Positions 10,857 to 23,292 of a DNA stretch of 64,000 nt are shown one piece after another; within the stretch, counting starts at the first letter, position 1; every line of letters begins with the position of its first letter. The translations under genes were made by a program, and so were the position numbers. This DNA is from Pisaster brevispinus (lineage: Eukaryota; Echinodermata; Asteroidea; Forcipulatida; Asteriidae). The stretch covers positions 6,386,001 through 6,450,000 of the forward strand of contig JAMKCF010000020.1 of NCBI GenBank assembly GCA_023634235.1, read 5' to 3'. Below the pieces are notes generated by a model. It ran no database searches. It was not told the origin of the DNA and saw nothing but the letters and a program-made list of their open reading frames with translations.

Positions 10857-11439
10857 GGTACTAAATTCATCTTGGACCAATCTGAACAGTTTGAAAAGTT
10901 TTCGTCTCCGATCAGCCTAAGATTGAACCAGTTGCTTCAAAACACCCATGTTTCTTATTCCAGAAATCATCACAGAGCAATTTGAGCAGTTAAAAAAGGT
11001 TTTTGTCTCCGATCAGCCTGAGATTGAACCAGTTGCTTCAGAACACCCATGATTCCTATTACAGAATTTAACATATAGCAATCTGAGTAGTTTGAAAAGT
11101 TTTTGTCTCCGATGACCCTAAGATTGAACCAGATGCTTCAGAACACCCATGTTTCTTGGTACCAAATTCATCTTAGACCAATCTGAACAGTTTGAAAAGT
11201 TTTCGTCTCCGATCATCCTTAGATTGAACCAGATGCTTCAGAACACCCATGTTTGTTGGTACCAAATTCATCATAGACCAATCTGAACAGTTTGAAAAGT
11301 TTTCGTTTCCGATGACCCTAAGATTGAACCAGATGCTTCAGAACACCCATGTTTCTTGGTACCAAATTCATCACAGAGCAATTTGAGCAGTTAAAAAAGG
11401 TTTTTGTCACCGATCAGCCTAAGATTGAACCAGATGCTT

Positions 11440-12570
11440 CAGAACACCCATGTTTCTTGGTACCAAATTCATCTTAGACCAATCTGAACAGTTTGAAAAG
11501 TTTTTGTCACCGATCAGCCTGAGATTGAACCAGATGCTTCAGAACACCCATTATTCCTATTACAGATTTTAACATATAGCAATCTGAGTAGTTTGAAAAG
11601 TTTTTGTCTCCGATGACCCTAAGATTGAACCAGATGCTTCAGAACACCCATTTTTCTTGGTACCAAATTCATCATAGACCAATCTGAACAGTTTGAAAAG
11701 TTTTTGTCACCGATCAGCCTAAGATTGAACCAGATGCTTCAGAACACCCATGTTTCTAGGTACCAAATTCATCTTAGACCAATTTGAACAGTTTGAAAAG
11801 TTTTCGTCTCCGATCAGCCTTAGATTGAACCAGATGCTTCAGAACACCCATGTTTGTTGGTACCAAATTCATCATAGACCAATCTGAACGGTTTGAAAAG
11901 TATTCGTCTCCGATGACCCTAAGATTGAACCAGATGCTTCAAAACACCCATGTTTCTTGGTACCAAATTCATTATAGACCAATCTGAACGGTTTGAAAAG
12001 TTTTCGTCTCCGATCCGCCTAAGATTGAACCAGTTGCTTCAGAACATCCATGATTCCTATTACAGAAATCATCACAGAGCAATTTGAGCAGTTAAAAAAG
12101 GTTTTTGTCTCCGATCAGCCTGAGATTGAACCAGTTGCTTCAAAACACCCATGATTCCTATTACAGAATTTAACATATAGCAATCTGAGTAGTTTGAAAA
12201 GTTTTTGTCTCCGATGCACTAAGATTGAACCAGATGCTTCAGAACACCCATTTTTCTTGGTACCAAATTCATCTTAGACCAATTTGAACAGTTTGAAAAG
12301 TTTTCGTCACCGATCAGCCTAAGATTGAACAAGATGCTTCAGAACACCCATGTTTCTTGGTACCAAATTCATCATAGACCAATCTGAACAGTTTGAAAAG
12401 TTTTTGTCTCCGATCAGCCTAAGATTGAACCAGTTGCTTCAGAACACCCATGAATCCTATTAAAGAATTTAACCTATAGCAATCTGAGTAGTTTGAAAAG
12501 TTTTCGTCTCCGATGACCCTAAGATTTAACCAGATGCTTCAGAACACCCATGTTTCTTGGTACCAAATTC
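11440..12570 (+). repeat. 1.13-kb block, copy 1
   Basis: It matches 12,788-13,917 at an offset of 1,346-1,348 bp. Both copies have CATTATTCCTATTACAG, GTTTCTAGGTACC, AAAGTATTCGTC and the rare GATCCGCCTAAG (12,011 and 13,357). Small differences are a 2-bp loss after ATTACAG in copy 2 and GATGCACTAAG versus GATGACACTAAG. Confidence 0.83.
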
Positions 12571-12787
12571 ATCATAGACCAATCTGAACAGTTTGAAAAG
12601 TTTTTGGTACTAAATTCATCTTGGATCAATCTGAACAGTTTGAAAAGTTTTCGTCTCCGATCAGCCTAAGATTGAACCAGTTGCTTCAAAACACCCATGT
12701 TTCTTATTCCAGAAATCATCACAGAGCAATTTGAGCAGTTAAAAAAGGTTTTTGTCTCCGATCAGCCTGAGATTGAACCAGTTGCTT

Positions 12788-13917
12788 CAGAACACCCATG
12801 TTTCTTGGTACCAAATTCATCTGAGACCAATCTGAACAGTTTGAAAAGTTTTTGTCACCGATCAGCCTGAGATTGAACCAGATGCTTCAGAACACCCATT
12901 ATTCCTATTACAGTTTAACATATAGCAATCTGAGTAGTTTGAAAAGTTTTTGTCTCCGATGACCCTAAGATTGAACCAGATGCTTCAGAACACCCATGTT
13001 TCTTGGTACCAAATTCATCATAGACCAATCTGAACAGTTTGAAAAGTTTTTGTCACCGATCAGCCTAAGATTGAACCAGATGCTTCAGAACACCCATGTT
13101 TCTAGGTACCAAATTCATCTTAGACCAATTTGAACAGTTTGAAAAGTTTTCGTCTCCGATCAGCCTTAGATTGAACCAGATGCTTCAGAACACCCATGTT
13201 TGTTGGTACCAAATTCATCATAGACCAATCTGAACGGTTTGAAAAGTATTCGTCTCCGATGACCCTAAGATTGAACCAGATGCTTCAAAACACCCATGTT
13301 TCTTGGTACCAAATTCATTATAGACCAATCTGAACGGTTTGAAAAGTTTTCGTCTCCGATCCGCCTAAGATTGAACCAGTTGCTTCAGAACATCCATGAT
13401 TCCTATTACAGAAATCATCACAGAGCAATTTGAGCAGTTAAAAAAGGTTTTTGTCTCCGATCAGCCTGAGATTGAACCAGTTGCTTCAAAACACCCATGA
13501 TTCATATTACAGAATTTAACATATAGCAATCTGAGTAGTTTGAAAAGTTTTTGTCTCCGATGACACTAAGATTGAACCAGATGCTTCAGAACACCCATTT
13601 TTCTTGGTACCAAATTCATCTTAGACCAATTTGAACAGTTTGAAAAGTTTTCGTCACCGATCAGCCTAAGATTGAACCAGATGCTTCAGAACACCCATGT
13701 TTCTTGGTACCAAATTCATCATAGACCAATCTGAACAGTTTGAAAAGTTTTTGTCTCCGATCAGCCTAAGATTGAACCAGTTGCTTCAGAACACCCATGA
13801 ATCCTATTAAAGAATTTAACATATAGCAATCTGAGTAGTTTGAAAAGTTTTCGTCTCCGATGACCCTAAGATTTAACCAGATGCTTCAGAACACCCATGT
13901 TTCTTGGTACCAAATTT
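12788..13917 (+). repeat. 1.13-kb block, copy 2
   Basis: Partner of 11,440-12,570. It ends where this copy reads ACCAAATTTAACATAG and the other ACCAAATTCATCATAG. Confidence 0.83.
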
Positions 13918-14438
13918 AACATAGACCAATTTGAACAGTTTGAAAAGTTTCGTCTGCAATCAGGTTAAGATTGAACCAGTAGCTTCAAAACACCCATGTT
14001 TCCTAGTACAGAATTCATCATAGACCAATCTGAACAGTTTGACAACATGTTGGCTGCGATCAGGTTAAGATTTAGTCAGTAGCTTCAGAACACCCATGTT
14101 TCTTGTTTTAAAATTCATCATAGAGCAATCTGAGTAGCTTGAAAAGTTTTCGTCTCCTATGACCCTTAGATTGAACCAGATGCTTCAGAACACCCATGTT
14201 TCTTGGTACCAAATTCATCATAGACCAATCTGAACAGTTTGACGACATGTTGGCTGCGATCAGGTTAATTAAGATTGAGTCAGTAGCTTCAAAACACCCA
14301 TGTTTCTTGGTACCAAATTCATCATAGACCAATCTGAACAGTTTGACGACATGTTGGCTGCGATCAGGTTAAGATTGAGTCAGTAGCTTCAAAACACCCA
14401 TGTTTGTTGGTACCAAATTCATCATAGACCAATCTGAA
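13876..14438 (+). repeat. E-rich block, copy 1 (offset 8,854 bp)
   Basis: It matches 22,730-23,292 at 8,854 bp, through three E monomers including the shared four-base insertion GGTTAATTAAG. The copies separate after CAATCTGAACAGTTT, where the downstream one has lost 3 bp (TTTAAAGTTTTCG). Confidence 0.85.
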
Positions 14439-14615
14439 CAGTTTGAAAAGTTTTCGTTTCCGATGACCCTAAGATTAGAACCAGATGCTTCAGAACACCC
14501 ATGTTTCTTGGTACCAATTCATCACAGAGCAATTTGAGCAGTTAAAAAAGGTTTTTGTCACCGATCAGCCTAAGATTGAACCAGATGCTTCAGAACACCC
14601 ATGTTTCTTGGTACC

Positions 14616-15915
14616 AAATTCATCTTAGACCAATCTGAACAGTTTGAAAAGTTTTTGTCACCGATTAGCCTGAGATTGAACCAGATGCTTCAGAACACCC
14701 ATGATTCCTATTACAGATTTTAACATATAGCAATCTGAGTAGTTTGAAAAGTTTTTGTCTCCGATGACCCTAAGATTGAACCAGATGCTTCAGAACACCC
14801 ATGTTTCTTGGTACCAAATTCATCATAGACCAATCTGAACAGTTTGAAAAGTTTTTGTCACCGATCAGCCTAAGATTGAACCAGATGCTTCAGAACACCC
14901 ATGTTTCTAGGTACCAAATTCATCTTAGACCAATTTGAACAGTTTGAAAAGTTTTCGTCTCCGATCAGCCTTAGATTGAACCAGATGCTTCAGAACACCC
15001 ATGTTTGTTGGTACCAAATTCATCATAGACCAATCTGAACAGTTTGAAAAGTATTCGTCTCCGATGACCCTAAGATTGAACCAGATGCTTCAAAACACCC
15101 ATGTTTCTTGGTACCAAATTCATCATAGACCAATCTGAACGGTTTCAAAAGTTTTCGTCTCCGATCAGCCTAAGATTGAACCAGTTGCTTCAGAACATCC
15201 ATGATTCCTATTACAGAAATCATCACAGAGCATTTTGAGCAGTTAAAAAAGGTTTTTGTCTCCGATCAGCCTGAGATTGAACCAGTTGCTTCAAAACACC
15301 CATGATTCCTATTACAGAATTTAACATATAGCAATCTGAGTAGTTTGAAAAGTTTTTGTCTCCGATGACCCTAAGATTGAACCAGATGCTTCAGAACACC
15401 CATTTTTCTTGGTACCAAATTCATCTTAGACCAATTTGAACAGTTTGAAAAGTTTTCGTCACCGATCAGCCTAAGATTGAACCAGATGCTTCAGAACACC
15501 CATATTTCTTGGTACCAAATTCATCATAGACCAATCTGAACAGTTTGAAAAGTTTTTGTCTCCGATGACCCTAAGATTGAACCAGATGCTTCAAAACACC
15601 CATGATTCCTATTACAGAATTAACATATAGCAATCTTAGTAGTTTGAAAAGTTTTTGTCTCCGATGACCCTAAGATTGAACCAGATGCTTCAGAACACCA
15701 ATGTTTCTTGGTACCAAATTCATCTTAGACCAATTTGAACAGTTTGAAAAGTTTTCGTCTCCGATCAGCCTTAGATTGAACCAGATGCTTAAGAACACCC
15801 ATGTTTGTTGGTACCAAATTCATCATAGACCAATCTGAACAGTTTGAAAAGTTTTTGTCTCCGATGACCCTAAGATTGAACCAGATGTTTCAGAACACCC
15901 ATGTTTCTTGGTACC
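14616..15915 (+). repeat. 1,300-bp tandem higher-order unit, copy 1
   Basis: It matches the next 1,300 bp at a constant offset. Markers are GTTTCTAGGTACC (14,901/16,201), AAAGTATTCG, ACGGTTTCAAAAG, CACAGAGCATTTTGAGC (15,226/16,526) and the rare CACCAATG (about 15,700/17,000). It is thirteen monomers long (a 101-bp class C and a 99-bp class B balance each other). Related copies of this unit are found from 18.3, 20.2 and 23.5 kb. Confidence 0.88.
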
Positions 15916-17215
15916 AAATTCATCATAGACCAATCTGAACAGTTTGAAAAGTTTTTGTCACCGATTAGCCTGAGATTGAACCAGATGCTTCAGAACACCC
16001 ATGATTCCTATTACAGATTTTAACATATAGCAATCTGAGTAGTTTGAAAAGTTTTTGTCTCCGATGACCCTAAGATTGAACCAGATGCTTCAGAACACCC
16101 ATGTTTCTTGGTACCAAATTCATCATAGACCAATTTGAACAGTTTGAAAAGTTTTTGTCACCGATCAGCCTAAGATTGAACCAGATGCTTCAGAACACCC
16201 ATGTTTCTAGGTACCAAATTCATCTTAGACCAATTTGAACAGTTTGAAAAGTTTTCGTCTCCGATCAGCCTTAGATTGAACCAGATGCTTCAGAACACCC
16301 ATGTTTGTTGGTACCAAATTCATCATAGACCAATCTGAACAGTTTGAAAAGTATTCGTCTCCGATGACCCTAAGATTGAACCAGATGCTTCAAAACACCC
16401 ATGTTTCTTGGTACCAAATTCATCATAGACCAATCTGAACGGTTTCAAAAGTTTTCGTCTCCGATCAGCCTAAGATTGAACCAGTTGCTTCAGAACATCC
16501 ATGATTCCTATTACAGAAATCATCACAGAGCATTTTGAGCAGTTAAAAAAGGTTTTTGTCTCCGATCAGCCTGAGATTGAACCAGTTGCTTCAAAACACC
16601 CATGATTCCTATTACAGAATTTAACATATAGCAATCTGAGTAGTTTGAAAAGTTTTTGTCTCCGATGACCCTAAGATTGAACCAGATGCTTCAGAACACC
16701 CATTTTTCTTGGTACCAAATTCATCTTAGACCAATTTGAACAGTTTGAAAAGTTTTCGTCACCGATCAGCCTAAGATTGAACCAGATGCTTCAGAACACC
16801 CATATTTCTTGGTACCAAATTCATCATAGACCAATCTGAACAGTTTGAAAAGTTTTTGTCTCCGATGACCCTAAGATTGAACCAGATGCTTCAAAACACC
16901 CATGATTCCTATTACAGAATTAACATATAGCAATCTTAGTAGTTTGAAAAGTTTTTGTCTCCGATGACCCTAAGATTGAACCAGATGCTTCAGAACACCA
17001 ATGTTTCTTGGTACCAAATTCATCTTAGACCAATTTGAACAGTTTGAAAAGTTTTCGTCTCCGATCAGCCTTAGATTGAACCAGATGCTTAAGAACACCC
17101 ATGTTTGTTGGTACCAAATTCATCATAGACCAATCTGAACAGTTTGAAAAGTTTTTGTCTCCGATGACCCTAAGATTGAACCAGATGTTTCAGAACACCC
17201 ATGTTTCTTGGTACC
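15916..17215 (+). repeat. 1,300-bp tandem higher-order unit, copy 2
   Basis: It follows copy 1 directly, with few differences (for example CAATTTGAAC versus CAATCTGAAC near 16,132). Similarity continues to about 17,265, where this copy has GATCAGCCTAAG and the upstream one GATTAGCCTGAG. Confidence 0.88.
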
Positions 17216-17691
17216 AAATTCATCATAGACCAATCTGAACAGTTTGAAAAGTTTTTGTCACCGATCAGCCTAAGATTGAACCAGATGCTTCAGAACACCC
17301 ATGATTCCTATTACAGAATTTAACAAGTAGCAATCTGAGTAGTTTGAAAAGTTTTCGTCTCCGATGACCCTAAGTTTGAACCAGATGCTTCAGAACACCC
17401 ATGTTTCTTGGTACCAAATTCATCATAGACCAATCTGAACAGTTTGAAAAGTTTTTGTCACCGATCAGCCTAAGATTGAACCAGATGCTTCAGAACACCC
17501 ATGTTTCTTGTTTTAAAATTCATCATAGAGCAATCTGAGTAGTTTATAAAGTTTTCGTCTCCGATCAGCCTAAGATTGAACCAGTTGCTTCAGAACACCC
17601 ATGAATCCTATTACAGAATTTAACATATAGCAATCTGAGTAGTTTGAAAAGTTTTCGTCTCCGATGAGCATTAGATTGAACAAGGTGCTTC

Positions 17692-19592
17692 AGAACACCC
17701 ATGTTTCTTGGTACCAAATTTAACATAGACCAATTTGAACAGTTTGAAAAGTTTTTGTCTCCGATCAGCCTGAGATTGAACCAGTTGCTTCAAAAGACCC
17801 ATGTTTCTTAGTACAGATTTTATCACAGGGCAATCTGAACAGTTAAAAAAGTTTTCGTCTCCGATCAACCTAAGACTGAACCAGTTGCTTCAGAACACCC
17901 ATGATTCCTATTACAGAATTTAACATATAGCAATCTGAGTAGTTTGAAAAGTTTTCGTCTCCGATGACCCTAAGTTTGAACCAGATGCTTCAGAACACCC
18001 ATGTTTCTTGGTACCAAATTCATCATAGACCAATCTGAACAGTTTGACGACATGTTGGCTGCGATCAGGTTAAGATTGAGTCAGTAGCTTCAAAACACCC
18101 ATGTTTGTTGGTACCAAATTCATCATAGACCAATCTGAACAGTTTGAAAAGTTTTCGTTTCCGATGACCCTAAGATTAGAACCAGATGCTTCAGAACACC
18201 CATGTTTCTTGGTACCAATTCATCACAGAGCAATTTGAGCAGTTAAAAAAGGTTTTTGTCACCGATCAGCCTAAGATTGAACCATATGCTTCAGAACACC
18301 CATGTTTCTTGGTACCAAATTCATCTTAGACCAATCTGAACAGTTTGAAAAGTTTTTGTCACCGATTAGCCTGAGATTGAACCAGATGCTTCAGAACACC
18401 CATGATTCCTATTACAGATTTTAACATATAGCAATCTGAGTAGTTTGAAAAGTTTTTGTCTCCGATGACCCTAAGATTGAACCAGATGCTTCAGAACACC
18501 CATGTTTCTTGGTACCAAATTCATCATAGACCAATCTGAACAGTTTGAAAAGTTTTTGTCACCGATCAGCCTAAGATTGAACCAGATGCTTCAGAACACC
18601 CATGTTTCTAGGTACCAAATTCATCTTAGACCAATTTGAACAGTTTGAAAAGTTTTCGTCTCCGATCAGCCTTAGATTGAACCAGATGCTTCAGAACACC
18701 CATGTTTGTTGGTACCAAATTCATCATAGACCAATCTGAACAGTTTGAAAAGTATTCGTCTCCGATGACCCTAAGATTGAACCAGATGCTTCAAAACACC
18801 CATGTTTCTTGGTACCAAATTCATCATAGACCAATCTGAACGGTTTCAAAAGTTTTCGTCTCCGATCAGCCTAAGATTGAACCAGTTGCTTCAGAACATC
18901 CATGATTCCTATTACAGAAATCATCACAGAGCATTTTGAGCAGTTAAAAAAGGTTTTTGTCTCCGATCAGCCTGAGATTGAACCAGTTGCTTCAAAACAC
19001 CCATGATTCCTATTACAGAATTTAACATATAGCAATCTGAGTAGTTTGAAAAGTTTTTGTCTCCGATGACCCTAAGATTGAACCAGATGCTTCAGAACAC
19101 CCATTTTTCTTGGTACCAAATTCATCTTAGACCAATTTGAACAGTTTGAAAAGTTTTCGTCACCGATCAGCCTAAGATTGAACCAGATGCTTCAGAACAC
19201 CCATATTTCTTGGTACCAAATTCATCATAGACCAATCTGAACAGTTTGAAAAGTTTTTGTCTCCGATGACCCTAAGATTGAACCAGATGCTTCAAAACAC
19301 CCATGATTCCTATTACAGAATTAACATATAGCAATCTTAGTAGTTTGAAAAGTTTTTGTCTCCGATGACCCTAAGATTGAACCAGATGCTTCAGAACACC
19401 CATGTTTCTTGGTACCAAATTCATCTTAGACCAATTTGAACAGTTTGAAAAGTTTTCGTCTCCGATCAGCCTTAGATTGAACCAGATGCTTAAGAACACC
19501 CATGTTTGTTGGTACCAAATTCATCATAGACCAATCTGAACAGTTTGAAAAGTTTTTGTCTCCGATGACCCTAAGATTGAACCAGATGTTTC
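17692..19592 (+). repeat. 1,901-bp tandem higher-order unit, copy 1
   Basis: It matches 19,593-21,493 at exactly 1,901 bp. The unit contains an F-like monomer (TTTTATCACAGGGCAATC), one E monomer (18,046), ATTAGAACC with an extra A, and a full 1.3-kb core. I saw no difference between the copies along most of the length, which suggests a recent event. At its left edge the first copy is preceded by CAAGGTGCTTC and the second by CCAGATGTTTC, so the junction is visible. Confidence 0.9.
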
Positions 19593-21493
19593 AGAACACC
19601 CATGTTTCTTGGTACCAAATTTAACATAGACCAATTTGAACAGTTTGAAAAGTTTTTGTCTCCGATCAGCCTGAGATTGAACCAGTTGCTTCAAAAGACC
19701 CATGTTTCTTAGTACAGATTTTATCACAGGGCAATCTGAACAGTTAAAAAAGTTTTCGTCTCCGATCAACCTAAGACTGAACCAGTTGCTTCAGAACACC
19801 CATGATTCCTATTACAGAATTTAACATATAGCAATCTGAGTAGTTTGAAAAGTTTTCGTCTCCGATGACCCTAAGTTTGAACCAGATGCTTCAGAACACC
19901 CATGTTTCTTGGTACCAAATTCATCATAGACCAATCTGAACAGTTTGACGACATGTTGGCTGCGATCAGGTTAAGATTGAGTCAGTAGCTTCAAAACACC
20001 CATGTTTGTTGGTACCAAATTCATCATAGACCAATCTGAACAGTTTGAAAAGTTTTCGTTTCCGATGACCCTAAGATTAGAACCAGATGCTTCAGAACAC
20101 CCATGTTTCTTGGTACCAATTCATCACAGAGCAATTTGAGCAGTTAAAAAAGGTTTTTGTCACCGATCAGCCTAAGATTGAACCATATGCTTCAGAACAC
20201 CCATGTTTCTTGGTACCAAATTCATCTTAGACCAATCTGAACAGTTTGAAAAGTTTTTGTCACCGATTAGCCTGAGATTGAACCAGATGCTTCAGAACAC
20301 CCATGATTCCTATTACAGATTTTAACATATAGCAATCTGAGTAGTTTGAAAAGTTTTTGTCTCCGATGACCCTAAGATTGAACCAGATGCTTCAGAACAC
20401 CCATGTTTCTTGGTACCAAATTCATCATAGACCAATCTGAACAGTTTGAAAAGTTTTTGTCACCGATCAGCCTAAGATTGAACCAGATGCTTCAGAACAC
20501 CCATGTTTCTAGGTACCAAATTCATCTTAGACCAATTTGAACAGTTTGAAAAGTTTTCGTCTCCGATCAGCCTTAGATTGAACCAGATGCTTCAGAACAC
20601 CCATGTTTGTTGGTACCAAATTCATCATAGACCAATCTGAACAGTTTGAAAAGTATTCGTCTCCGATGACCCTAAGATTGAACCAGATGCTTCAAAACAC
20701 CCATGTTTCTTGGTACCAAATTCATCATAGACCAATCTGAACGGTTTCAAAAGTTTTCGTCTCCGATCAGCCTAAGATTGAACCAGTTGCTTCAGAACAT
20801 CCATGATTCCTATTACAGAAATCATCACAGAGCATTTTGAGCAGTTAAAAAAGGTTTTTGTCTCCGATCAGCCTGAGATTGAACCAGTTGCTTCAAAACA
20901 CCCATGATTCCTATTACAGAATTTAACATATAGCAATCTGAGTAGTTTGAAAAGTTTTTGTCTCCGATGACCCTAAGATTGAACCAGATGCTTCAGAACA
21001 CCCATTTTTCTTGGTACCAAATTCATCTTAGACCAATTTGAACAGTTTGAAAAGTTTTCGTCACCGATCAGCCTAAGATTGAACCAGATGCTTCAGAACA
21101 CCCATATTTCTTGGTACCAAATTCATCATAGACCAATCTGAACAGTTTGAAAAGTTTTTGTCTCCGATGACCCTAAGATTGAACCAGATGCTTCAAAACA
21201 CCCATGATTCCTATTACAGAATTAACATATAGCAATCTTAGTAGTTTGAAAAGTTTTTGTCTCCGATGACCCTAAGATTGAACCAGATGCTTCAGAACAC
21301 CCATGTTTCTTGGTACCAAATTCATCTTAGACCAATTTGAACAGTTTGAAAAGTTTTCGTCTCCGATCAGCCTTAGATTGAACCAGATGCTTAAGAACAC
21401 CCATGTTTGTTGGTACCAAATTCATCATAGACCAATCTGAACAGTTTGAAAAGTTTTTGTCTCCGATGACCCTAAGATTGAACCAGATGTTTC
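19593..21493 (+). repeat. 1,901-bp tandem higher-order unit, copy 2
   Basis: It abuts copy 1. After it, the sequence from 21,494 to about 22,300 continues like 17,192-17,998 (offset 4,302 bp). This is the pattern expected when a 1,901-bp segment is doubled inside an older block. Confidence 0.9.
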
Positions 21494-22435
21494 AGAACAC
21501 CCATGTTTCTTGGTACCAAATTCATCATAGACCAATCTGAACAGTTTGAAAAGTTTTTGTCACCGATCAGCCTAAGATTGAACCAGATGCTTCAGAACAC
21601 CCATGATTCCTATTACAGAATTTAACAAGTAGCAATCTGAGTAGTTTGAAAAGTTTTCGTCTCCGATGACCCTAAGTTTGAACCAGATGCTTCAGAACAC
21701 CCATGTTTCTTGGTACCAAATTCATCATAGACCAATCTGAACAGTTTGAAAAGTTTTTGTCACCGATCAGCCTAAGATTGAACCAGATGCTTCAGAACAC
21801 CCATGTTTCTTGTTTTAAAATTCATCATAGAGCAATCTGAGTAGTTTATAAAGTTTTCGTCTCCGATCAGCCTAAGATTGAACCAGTTGCTTCAGAACAC
21901 CCATGAATCCTATTACAGAATTTAACATATAGCAATCTGAGTAGTTTGAAAAGTTTTCGTCTCCGATGAGCATTAGATTGAACAAGGTGCTTCAGAACAC
22001 CCATGTTTCTTGGTACCAAATTTAACATAGACCAATTTGAACAGTTTGAAAAGTTTTTGTCTCCGATCAGCCTGAGATTGAACCAGTTGCTTCAAAAGAC
22101 CCATGTTTCTTAGTACAGATTTTATCACAGGGCAATCTGAACAGTTAAAAAAGTTTTCGTCTCCGATCAACCTAAGACTGAACCAGTTGCTTCAGAACAC
22201 CCATGATTCCTATTACAGAATTTAACATATAGCAATCTGAGTAGTTTGAAAAGTTTTCGTCTCCGATGACCCTAAGTTTGAACCAGATGCTTCAGAACAC
22301 CCATGTTTTTTGGTACCAAATTCATCATAGACCAATCTGAACAGTTTGAAAAGTTTTTGTCACCGATCAGCCTAAGATTGAACCAGATGCTTCAGAACAC
22401 CCATGTTTCTAGGTACCAAATTCTTCTTAGACCAA
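19947..22435 (+). repeat. 2.5-kb block copied 3.25-3.35 kb downstream
   Basis: It matches 23,199-25,785. The offset is about 3,250 bp at the left and 3,350 bp after about 23,700, because the downstream copy has one extra A monomer (about 23,700-23,820, with GATGTTTCAG and ACCAAATTTAACATAG). The match ends at TTCTTCTTAGACCAAT. Confidence 0.85.
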
Positions 22436-22729
22436 TTTTAACAGTTTGAAAAGTTTTTGGTACTAAATTCATCTTGGATCAATCTGAACAGTTTGAAAAG
22501 TTTTCGTCTCCGATCAGCCTAAGATTGAACCAGTTGCTTCAAAACACCCATGTTTCTTATTCCAGAAATCATCACAGAGCAATTTGAGCAGTTAAAAAAG
22601 GTTTTTGTCTCCGATCAGCCTGAGATTGAACCAGTTGCTTCAGAACACCCATGATTCCTATTACAGAATTTAACATATAGCAATCTGAGTAGTTTGAAAA
22701 GTTTTTGTCTCCGATGACCCTAAGATTGA

Positions 22730-23292
22730 ACCAGATGCTTCAGAACACCCATGTTTCTTGGTACCAAATTTAACATAGACCAATTTGAACAGTTTGAAAA
22801 GTTTCGTCTGCAATCAGGTTAAGATTAAACCAGTAGCTTCAAAACACCCATGTTTCCTAGTACAGAATTCATCATAGACCAATCTGAACAGTTTGACAAC
22901 ATGTTGGCTGCGATCAGGTTAAGATTTAGTCAGTAGCTTCAGAACACCCATGTTTCTTGTTTTAAAATTCATCATAGAGCAATCTGAGTAGCTTGAAAAG
23001 TTTTCGTCTCCTATGACCCTTAGATTGAACCAGATGCTTCAGAACACCCATGTTTCTTGGTACCAAATTCATCATAGACCAATCTGAACAGTTTGACGAC
23101 ATGTTGGCTGCGATCAGGTTAATTAAGATTGAGTCAGTAGCTTCAAAACACCCATGTTTCTTGGTACCAAATTCATCATAGACCAATCTGAACAGTTTGA
23201 CGACATGTTGGCTGCGATCAGGTTAAGATTGAGTCAGTAGCTTCAAAACACCCATGTTTGTTGGTACCAAATTCATCATAGACCAATCTGAA
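22730..23292 (+). repeat. E-rich block, copy 2 (offset 8,854 bp)
   Basis: Partner of 13,876-14,438. It lies just after a 47-bp truncated unit (22,412-22,458) that resembles the one at 12,559, so two separate parts of the 12.5-14.4 kb region are present here with the material between them missing. Confidence 0.85.

Larger units (their letters stand above)
7171..10860 (+). repeat. Array segment with E monomers and truncated units
   Basis: There is no gene here. The stretch combines E and F monomers with ordinary A/B/C monomers at 7.92-9.06 kb, which resemble 3.0-3.7 kb. Shortened monomers (junction TTTTCTGCTTCAGAAACAC) occur at 7,481, 9,196 and 10,184, and 47-bp units at about 8,007-8,053 and 10,810-10,856. 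Confidence 0.87.
10861..14440 (+). repeat. Array segment with two duplicated blocks
   Basis: There is no gene here. 10,801-11,050 matches 12,550-12,799, including the 47-bp unit. 11,440-12,570 matches 12,788-13,917. E monomers return at about 14,040, 14,240 and 14,340. The second of these is followed by an extra four bases (GGTTAATTAAGATTGAG near 14,265), an insertion shared only with 23,120. Confidence 0.85.

Noticed and set aside
14108..14332. Many minus-strand frames of 60-87 codons with similar peptides
   Set aside because: They are the reverse reading of the same monomer; the similarity reflects the repeat, not a protein family. The 100-bp period breaks any frame within about 300 bp.
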